Below are positions 21,400-26,564 of a stretch of DNA of 26,564 nt, piece after piece. Under the pieces are notes generated by a model. The model was not told where the DNA came from, did not search any database, and saw only the letters and a list, made by a program, of their open reading frames with translations. The stretch is from Thermoplasmata archaeon. GTDB taxonomy: Archaea > Thermoplasmatota > Thermoplasmata > Thermoplasmatales > Thermoplasmataceae. The stretch's first letter is position 1. The number at the start of each line of letters is the position of its first letter. The stretch lies in contig JAKAAJ010000009.1 of NCBI GenBank assembly GCA_021802365.1, forward strand, positions 1 through 26,564, in the 5' to 3' direction. The position numbers were made by a program, and so were the translations under genes.

Positions 21400-22998
21400 A
21401 TGTTTCAGAAAAAATATGAGCTTACAGTGGACAAGATTTTTTATTCCTCTGTGAGAAACAATCCGGACCAGGTTATCTGTTACAAAGACAGAAGAATCAC
21501 ATATCGGGAATTCAGGGAGAAAGTCTATGCACTTGCCAGAGGTCTTCTGAAAGCAGGTCTGCAGAAAGGGGAAAAGGTTGCAGTTCTTGAATGGGATGAC
21601 CTGAATTACTTGATGCTCTATTATGCAATTCCACTCGCTGGAGGAGTTCTGCATACTGTAAATATCAGGTACTCCCCTGAACTTATTTTCTACACGATGC
21701 AACATGCCGGAGACAGGATAGTAATTATCAGGGATGAGTTTGTGCCGCTTATCTCACCGAGCATTGGGCTTTTCCAGGGAGTTAGGACCTGGATAGTTTC
21801 CGGTGATTCCGATACACCTTCAGCAAATATTGATGGGGCTTTATTCCTGGGGAATCTATTTGAAAAGGATGAGTCAATCAAGCTTCCTGAACTTACTGAA
21901 GATGATCTTTGCACCATATTTTACACCTCAGGAACCACTGGCATGCCAAAGGGGGTTACATTTACCCACAGGCAGATAATCCTTCACACACTGGGTATGG
22001 CCGTGGCACTCTCTGATGAACCTATAAATCTGAAGAGCACAGATGTCATAATGCCAATAGTGCCCATGTTCCATGTCCATTCGTGGGGGGTTCCTTACAT
22101 GGCTATTATGAAGGGTATGAAGTATGTCCTACCCGGAAGGTATGATTTCGATTCACTGCCTTCTCTGATGGAAAAGGAAAAGGTCACTGTCAGTATGATG
22201 GTGCCTTCAATTCTTTACATGCTGATGGCAAAAAAAGAGAATCAGGAAATTCTGAAAAAACTGAATCTCAGGGTTACAATCGGCGGTGGTGCCCTCCCAA
22301 AGGGACTGGCGGAAAAAGCAAGATCACTTGGCATGGAGGTTGGTGCAGGCTATGGAATGTCCGAGACCGCACCTATTCTCACTCTCGGCCTTTATACAAC
22401 AGAGGTCATGTCAATGTCTGATTCCCAGAAAGAGAGTTTCAGAATAAAGACAGGGATACCAATACCTCTGGTGGATCTCAGGGTTGTAGACAGGGATGGG
22501 AAAGATGTGCCTTATGACGGTAAAAGTATAGGCGAAATCGTTGTAAGGGCACCATGGCTTACGTCAGAATACTTCAATGATCCAGAAAACACCAAAAAGC
22601 TCTGGAAGAATGACTGGCTGAATACAGGTGACCTTGCGGTAGTCGACGATCATGGTTACATAAACATAGTGGACAGGGAGAAGGATGCTGTCAAATCTGG
22701 GGGTGAATTCATTCCAACTCTGATACTTGAAGACGTTATAAGCACATATCCTGGAGTTGCAGAGGTTGCAGTAGTTGCGAGAAGGGACGAGAAGTGGGGA
22801 GAAAGGCCGGTGGCATTCATTTCTGGCCTTAAAGAGCTGAACAAAGAAGCCTTAAGAGGGCACCTTATGAACTATGTTCAGTCAGGAAGAATCTCAAAAT
22901 TCTGGATACCGGATGATTTCTTCCAGATTGAGTCCTTCAATAAAACAAGCACAGGGAAGATTGACAAGAGATCACTGAGGGCTAGCCTTTCATCCTGA
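21400..22998 (+). CDS. Fatty-acyl-CoA synthetase-like AMP-binding ligase
   Basis: The 532-residue protein is an adenylate-forming ligase that activates a carboxylic acid with ATP and joins it to CoA. It carries the P-loop YTSGTTGMPKG (starting near residue 174), the GYGMSETAP adenine/acid motif, the NTGDLAVVDDHGYI segment with the hinge DREKDAVKSGGE, and the C-terminal catalytic lysine in KTSTGKIDKRSL. All core motifs are intact. The length and sequence are like medium- or long-chain acyl-CoA synthetases of Thermoplasmatales and bacterial relatives. The substrate cannot be fixed. In archaea, which lack fatty-acid lipids, uptake and oxidation of exogenous acids is one likely use. The gene ends 9 bp inside the convergent epimerase gene. 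Confidence 0.9.
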   Translation: MFQKKYELTVDKIFYSSVRNNPDQVICYKDRRITYREFREKVYALARGLLKAGLQKGEKVAVLEWDDLNYLMLYYAIPLAGGVLHTVNIRYSPELIFYTMQHAGDRIVIIRDEFVPLISPSIGLFQGVRTWIVSGDSDTPSANIDGALFLGNLFEKDESIKLPELTEDDLCTIFYTSGTTGMPKGVTFTHRQIILHTLGMAVALSDEPINLKSTDVIMPIVPMFHVHSWGVPYMAIMKGMKYVLPGRYDFDSLPSLMEKEKVTVSMMVPSILYMLMAKKENQEILKKLNLRVTIGGGALPKGLAEKARSLGMEVGAGYGMSETAPILTLGLYTTEVMSMSDSQKESFRIKTGIPIPLVDLRVVDRDGKDVPYDGKSIGEIVVRAPWLTSEYFNDPENTKKLWKNDWLNTGDLAVVDDHGYINIVDREKDAVKSGGEFIPTLILEDVISTYPGVAEVAVVARRDEKWGERPVAFISGLKELNKEALRGHLMNYVQSGRISKFWIPDDFFQIESFNKTSTGKIDKRSLRASLSS

Positions 22999-23760
22999 GC
23001 TTTGAACTGCCTTCACCACTTCCCTTATCCCATCATCAATGTGGATGAAGGAATCCAGGAGTGGTTTGGCAGCGTGAAGATCTTCAGCTTCAGGAAGAAC
23101 GTAAGGCTTCGTTTCAGTGGCAATTTTTTTGCCTGTTATAGTTTCTACCTTCCTAAGTAGTTCCATAACTGAGGTTCCTGTACCTGTTCCCACCTCCAGC
23201 TCTCTTTCGGTGTATCTACCCATTATTGTGTTAAGGATTATTTTAGAGACATCCCTTACATGAATGAAATCTCTTCTATGGCTACCATCCCCGTAAATCA
23301 CTGCAGAGGAGCCTTCCACTGCAGCCTTTGAGAAAAGATATACAGCTCCTTTTCTGCTTGTTGGCCCGTAGACATTGTAAAACTTAAGTATATATGAACC
23401 AGTGCCGAACAGGTTATTGTAAAGATTTAACCATTCAACTATCTGTTTTTTGGAAAGAGAATATGGGTTCGTTGCCTCCATAACTGAACCTGAGGTGGGA
23501 AATATCATGACTGACCCGTCAATTCTAGATTTCTCTATTAGTTTCATGGAAAGACCCATGTTGTCCTCATAATATTCATAGGGCTTCTCAAGAGATTTTC
23601 TTATTAGAGTTCTGGCTGCAAGATGAACTATGAAATCATATGTTTCGGCGGGAAAAGCATCTCCAAGATCAAAACCATTAACGCTGAGCCCTGACTCTTT
23701 CAGATCAGAAAATACCTGAGTACCTATGAACCCCTTATGGCCTGTGACAAGAACCTTCAT
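22990..23760 (-). CDS. NAD-dependent sugar-nucleotide epimerase/dehydratase (extended SDR)
   Basis: This is an extended short-chain dehydrogenase of the UDP-glucose 4-epimerase/dTDP-glucose dehydratase type. It has the Rossmann loop GHKGFIG (7-13), the active-site Ser at 90-92 (FPTSGS) and the catalytic YSLSKK (Tyr100, Lys104). RRDFIHVRDVS (about 173-183) is the usual motif after the nucleotide site. It has 256 residues, about 50 fewer than typical members, with a compact nucleotide region. It likely modifies a nucleotide-linked sugar for surface glycans, consistent with the glycosyltransferase encoded divergently at 23893. The start ATG is preceded by an A/T-rich minus-strand TATA-like ATTAAAATTAAT about 30 bp upstream. 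Confidence 0.87.
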   Translation of the reverse strand: MKVLVTGHKGFIGTQVFSDLKESGLSVNGFDLGDAFPAETYDFIVHLAARTLIRKSLEKPYEYYEDNMGLSMKLIEKSRIDGSVMIFPTSGSVMEATNPYSLSKKQIVEWLNLYNNLFGTGSYILKFYNVYGPTSRKGAVYLFSKAAVEGSSAVIYGDGSHRRDFIHVRDVSKIILNTIMGRYTERELEVGTGTGTSVMELLRKVETITGKKIATETKPYVLPEAEDLHAAKPLLDSFIHIDDGIREVVKAVQSSG

Positions 23761-23861
23761 TGTTTTCCTATCTTTATGTTAATTGATCTATTAATTTTAA
23801 TCTCAATTTCTGTCTGCCTTGGATGTCTATCAAGGAAAAAATGAAAGAATGCACCAAAACT

Positions 23862-23872
23862 CTTTAATAATT
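23862..23872 (+). promoter_or_regulatory. TATA-like box for the glycosyltransferase gene
   Basis: CTTTAATAATT is centred about 26 bp before the TTG start at 23893. The only in-frame start downstream of the TGA at 23881 is that TTG, so a leaderless TTG start is favoured. Confidence 0.45.
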
Positions 23873-23892
23873 AGAGAAGATGAAAAAGAGAC

Positions 23893-25110
23893 TTGATCCT
23901 ATTCACACTGTACCTGGTACTGGCTGCACTGACACTCACTTCATTGATCTATTTTCTAGTCAATGCAATAATCTCCTGGAAATATTCCAAGCCAATGGAG
24001 AAAGTCGAGTCCAGGCCGGAGGATATAACTATCCTTGTTCCGGTATATAACGAAGACCCGGAAATTTTTAACGAGTGCATGCAGGCTGCAAAGGATCAGG
24101 GATGCCCTGTAATAGTTGTCGGTGACTCCTGTGATGAGCCATATAGAAGTATTGCAGAAAAGCATGGAGCCAGATTTATTCTGCAGGAGATCAGAGGGGG
24201 TCAGAAAAAGGCAATTGAAAGAGGCATGCATGAAGTTTCAACCCCTTTGACTTTGCTTATAGACAGCGATACTATACTCCCAGATGGTGCAGCTGTGGCA
24301 ATGGCATCAAACTTCAGGCCAGAGGTAGGTGGCGTAGGCCCAAATCTGGTTGTGAAGAACACTGGACAGCCCCAGGCTTATGGGGCAGAATTCATAGAAA
24401 GATCAAGGGAGGTTGTTTACAGGGCTATGTCTGTGCATAATGCTGTATTGCACCTTGATGGAGCATGCATAATGTACAGGACAGAGATAATCAAACCACT
24501 TATCCTTTCAGGAGAATTTGCCAATCTGAGGGTTGCTGGAAAGCATACAATGCTTGGTGAAGACTGGCAGCTTGCCATGCATACGATTCAGAGTGGATAC
24601 AAGCTGGTGAAGGATTATGATGTCGAAGTAATAACCTACCCACAGAAAACAATGAAGAAGTTTTTCCTTCAGAATATTAGGTGGTCAAGGTCCGAGTGGA
24701 TCCGATTCGGCCGTGAACTTAAAACAGGGAATGTCTTCAAAGCTGGAAAATTCTACTCTTTTGAACTTATTTATTCATACATGCTTCCTCTTATAGCGCT
24801 GGCACTGATTCTCATAAGGGTATATGCTTTCTTCTCCAATCTCTCAGGCCCTGAATTCCTTCTTGATGTCATCAGAGGAGCTTTCCTCCTGAACAAAGGT
24901 GAACTTTCCTCCATTCTTTACGGCAAAATATCCTTTGGAATGGGAAGTGATATCGGTTCATTCATTTTCCTTGGCACTGTTTTAAGCAATATCAAGAAAG
25001 AAAGGCTAAGGACACTTGGTTACGGCGCTCTGGCTTCCGGAATACTCTTTGTGACAATGATATACGGACTGTTGACGTTCTGGAAAACCACAAAGTGGCT
25101 TACTCGATAA
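23893..25110 (+). CDS. Membrane glycosyltransferase family 2 (processive, HAS/cellulose synthase-like)
   Basis: This 405-residue membrane enzyme has one N-terminal transmembrane helix (about 3-28), a cytoplasmic GT-A domain (about 45-280) and a C-terminal membrane region (about 290-312 and 375-395). Motifs are ILVPVYNE at the start of the GT domain, LLIDSDT (DxD at 124-126, metal and UDP-sugar), GED (222-224, base) and Q260-N-I-R-W264, the Q(x)xRW motif of processive beta-glycosyltransferases such as hyaluronan and cellulose synthases. It probably makes or extrudes a surface polysaccharide, with the adjacent divergent epimerase supplying a sugar. The start is TTG (see the TATA-like box). ftsZ follows; the gap from 25110 to the ATG at 25159 holds a TATA-like element. 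Confidence 0.86.
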   Translation: MILFTLYLVLAALTLTSLIYFLVNAIISWKYSKPMEKVESRPEDITILVPVYNEDPEIFNECMQAAKDQGCPVIVVGDSCDEPYRSIAEKHGARFILQEIRGGQKKAIERGMHEVSTPLTLLIDSDTILPDGAAVAMASNFRPEVGGVGPNLVVKNTGQPQAYGAEFIERSREVVYRAMSVHNAVLHLDGACIMYRTEIIKPLILSGEFANLRVAGKHTMLGEDWQLAMHTIQSGYKLVKDYDVEVITYPQKTMKKFFLQNIRWSRSEWIRFGRELKTGNVFKAGKFYSFELIYSYMLPLIALALILIRVYAFFSNLSGPEFLLDVIRGAFLLNKGELSSILYGKISFGMGSDIGSFIFLGTVLSNIKKERLRTLGYGALASGILFVTMIYGLLTFWKTTKWLTR

Positions 25111-25133
25111 TCTGTTTTGCAATTTCTGCAAAA

Positions 25134-25143
25134 TCTATTTATC
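25134..25143 (+). promoter_or_regulatory. TATA-like box for ftsZ
   Basis: TCTATTTATC is centred about 21 bp before the ATG at 25159 and 30 bp before the ATG at 25168. The spacing leaves either ATG possible and favours a near-leaderless transcript, so ftsZ likely has its own promoter after the glycosyltransferase gene. Confidence 0.45.
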
Positions 25144-25158
25144 TTGAAGGGTTTACCA

Positions 25159-26232
25159 ATGCAGGAGATGAGTGATATCACTTTTGACGAAGAGGACGAT
25201 GACTTCGCAACTTCCGAAGAGGAGCTGAAGGATTATCTTGAAAAGCTCAGGGTAAAGATCAACATATTCGGAGCAGGGGGAGCTGGATCGAACACAATCA
25301 ACAGACTCATGAAGGAAGGCATAAATGGCTCAACACTTATAGCCTGTAATACTGACGCAAAACATCTCCTGAAGATAAAGGCCAATCACAAAATCCTTTT
25401 GGGAAAAAATCTCACGAGAGGCCTTGGCTCAGGTGCAGAACCAAAGGTAGGTGAACAGTCCGCAAAAGAATCAGACAGGGACATTATGAAATATCTGTCA
25501 GGGACAAACATTGTTTTCATAACCGCTGGCCTTGGGGGAGGGACTGGAACAGGGGCAGCACCCTATATTGCTTCAAGGGCAAAGGATAGCAATGTTCTCT
25601 CTATATCAGTGGTAACGCTTCCATTCAAATCCGAGGGCAGAAAAAGAATGGAGAATGCAGAATACGGGCTTTCAAGGCTATTGAGGAACTCTGACAGCGT
25701 AATAATAATACCCAATGATAAGCTCCTTGAGCTTGTCCCGGATCTGCCGCTTGAGAAGGCATTCCGTTTTGCGGATGAGATCATAGTAAAGTCCATTACT
25801 GGAATATCCGACCTTGTAACTAAACCGGGCCTGATCAACCTGGATTTCAATGACCTTAGGACTGTAATGAAGAATTCAGGCCTTGCCATGATAGGGATGG
25901 GGATGTCTGATGACGAGGCTGGTGAAAGAATAGAAAAGGCTGTTGAAAAAGCAATAAATTCGCCTTTTCTTAATCTGGACCTTTCTGGGGCCACTGGCGT
26001 CATCATCAACGTGACAGGGGGCAGAGATCTTCAGCTTGAAGAGGCCAGCAGCGCAGTGGAGATGATAAGGAAAAAAGTGGGAAAACATGCCAGGATTATA
26101 TGGGGCGCTACTGTTGATCAGAAATATGACGGCACAGTGGAAATACTCATAGTTGCCACCGGTTTGCCAAACCCATATAGAAGAGTGGATTCAGATAGGA
26201 ACAATGAAGACGATATTGATACAGTCTCCTAA
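25159..26232 (+). CDS. ftsZ: Cell division protein FtsZ
   Basis: FtsZ is the tubulin-like GTPase that assembles the division ring. The protein has an acidic 30-residue N-terminal extension, then INIFGAGGAGSNT (GTP loop, about 35-46), IACNTDAKHL, the tubulin signature ITAGLGGGTGTGAAP (121-135, GGGTGTG at 126-132), PFKSEG-RKR (156-163), IPNDKLLEL and the synergy loop NLDFNDLR (227-234), whose acidic residues complete the GTPase site in the next subunit. The C-terminal domain is present, and the tail is short (PNPYRRVDSDRNNEDD). About 357 residues is typical of archaeal FtsZ. The start is ATG 25159, though 25168 is possible; a TTG at 25117 would add 14 unconserved residues. An FtsZ-like relative without the GTP motif is at 6477-7250. 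Confidence 0.96.
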   Translation: MQEMSDITFDEEDDDFATSEEELKDYLEKLRVKINIFGAGGAGSNTINRLMKEGINGSTLIACNTDAKHLLKIKANHKILLGKNLTRGLGSGAEPKVGEQSAKESDRDIMKYLSGTNIVFITAGLGGGTGTGAAPYIASRAKDSNVLSISVVTLPFKSEGRKRMENAEYGLSRLLRNSDSVIIIPNDKLLELVPDLPLEKAFRFADEIIVKSITGISDLVTKPGLINLDFNDLRTVMKNSGLAMIGMGMSDDEAGERIEKAVEKAINSPFLNLDLSGATGVIINVTGGRDLQLEEASSAVEMIRKKVGKHARIIWGATVDQKYDGTVEILIVATGLPNPYRRVDSDRNNEDDIDTVS

Positions 26233-26256
26233 TTAGCTTGGCCTGTTAAAAAATTA

Positions 26257-26264
26257 ATTTAAAC
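26257..26264 (+). promoter_or_regulatory. TATA-like box for the transketolase gene
   Basis: ATTTAAAC, 25 bp after the ftsZ stop, would place the start of transcription near 26285, leaving a leader of about 38 bases that contains a GGAG site. Confidence 0.4.
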
Positions 26265-26275
26265 ATCGTGGGAAT

Positions 26276-26304
26276 TCAGGTATATCAGGTCTTTGAAACC
26301 TGAT
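26276..26304. promoter_or_regulatory. Direct and inverted repeat between ftsZ and transketolase, candidate operator
   Basis: TCAGGT occurs at 26276-26281 and again at 26285-26290, and the second copy is part of a perfect 7-bp inverted repeat: ATCAGGT (26284-26290), a 7-base loop, ACCTGAT (26298-26304). The element lies about 25 bp after a TATA-like ATTTAAAC (26257-26264), that is, at the expected transcription start, and 18 bp before the transketolase ATG. It could be an operator or an mRNA hairpin. Confidence 0.45.
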
Positions 26305-26322
26305 GATAATGGAGAAATAAAG

Positions 26323-26564
26323 ATGGAACAAATCAGTGTCAGTGATCTGAAGGGAATATCGGCACAGATAAGAAAGAGGGTCATAGAGATGGTCTATTCC
26401 GCCAAAAGCGGTCATCCTGGAGGCTCTCTGAGTATTGCAGACGTTCTCACGGTTCTTTATTTCCGTGAGATGAATATTGATCCTCTCAAACCCGATGATC
26501 CGGATCGTGACAGGCTTGTATTGAGTAAGGGACATGCCTCTCCTGGCTTATATGCGACCCTTGC
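26323..26564 (+). CDS. Transketolase, N-terminal subunit (partial)
   Basis: Only the first 80 codons lie in the window; the gene runs off the right edge. The sequence has SGHPGGSLSIADVLTVLYF (about 29-47), the thiamine diphosphate/GHPG motif of transketolase, and RLVLSKGHASPGLYATL (about 64-80), the conserved KGHxSP segment with a catalytic histidine. Transketolase moves two-carbon units between sugar phosphates. Many archaea split it into N- and C-terminal subunits of about 280-320 residues; a split is likely here but not shown. The ATG at 26323 has GGAG at 26311-26314 (8-nt spacing). It follows ftsZ in the same direction, with an inverted repeat in the gap. Confidence 0.9.
   Translation, partial: MEQISVSDLKGISAQIRKRVIEMVYSAKSGHPGGSLSIADVLTVLYFREMNIDPLKPDDPDRDRLVLSKGHASPGLYATL

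Noticed and set aside
21346..21705. A 119-residue minus-strand frame at the start of the acyl-CoA synthetase gene
   Set aside because: It overlaps the intact N-terminus of the synthetase on the other strand and has no own promoter or motif.
25563..26009. A 148-residue minus-strand frame inside ftsZ
   Set aside because: It is antisense to well-conserved ftsZ sequence and is rich in Ser, as expected from shadow translation.

Overview
This window looks like chromosomal DNA of a euryarchaeon, most likely of the Thermoplasmatales or a close relative. The reasons are: (i) ether-lipid genes (a UbiA-type prenyltransferase, GGGP synthase, glycerol-1-phosphate dehydrogenase) plus a class II HMG-CoA reductase; (ii) archaeal information-processing genes (aIF2-beta with a C-terminal TRAM domain, a CTP-type riboflavin kinase with an HTH domain, a Dph6-type ligase); (iii) FtsZ as a division protein; (iv) many TATA-like boxes centred about 21-30 bp before the start codon, which implies leaderless or near-leaderless mRNAs, next to operon-internal genes with GGTGA-type ribosome binding sites. 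The order assignment is inference from gene content. I saw no tRNA, rRNA, CRISPR array, insertion sequence or phage gene. Genes are densely packed, and the largest non-coding gaps are about 265-310 bp.

Layout: 1-1174, end of a UbiA prenyltransferase gene overlapping GGGP synthase (two consecutive ether-lipid steps). 1204-4039, purS-purL and a small orphan gene. 4043-5778 (minus), aIF2-beta/TRAM, a PIN-domain protein and an HTH-riboflavin kinase. 5779-6043, a divergent promoter region with an array of TGTAC/GTACA motifs. 6044-7250, a double ribbon-helix-helix protein followed by a protein that resembles the FtsZ GTPase domain but lacks the tubulin signature. 7270-11169 (minus), amino-acid permease, class III aminotransferase (or racemase) and glycerol-1-phosphate dehydrogenase. 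11342-12688 (minus), an amidase. 12753-14134 (minus), pyrB-pyrI. 14260-16290, HMG-CoA reductase and a TPR protein. 16287-17266 (minus), a DUF2240-like protein and a BCP-type peroxiredoxin. 17418-18071, a diphthine-ammonia ligase. 18081-20046 (minus), purB and a winged-helix protein. 20339-22998, a pilin-like secreted protein and an acyl-CoA synthetase. 22990-26564, a sugar-nucleotide epimerase, a membrane glycosyltransferase, ftsZ, and the start of a transketolase N-terminal subunit.

Most genes are core metabolism: purines (purS, purL, purB), pyrimidines (pyrB, pyrI), isoprenoid ether lipids, flavin cofactor, and cell-surface functions. The part that best deserves attention is 5.8-7.25 kb. 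A putative autoregulated RHH protein is translationally linked to a degenerate FtsZ-like protein, while a canonical FtsZ is encoded 18 kb away. This resembles in outline the haloarchaeal CdrS-FtsZ2 arrangement, but the FtsZ-like partner appears to have lost GTP binding.
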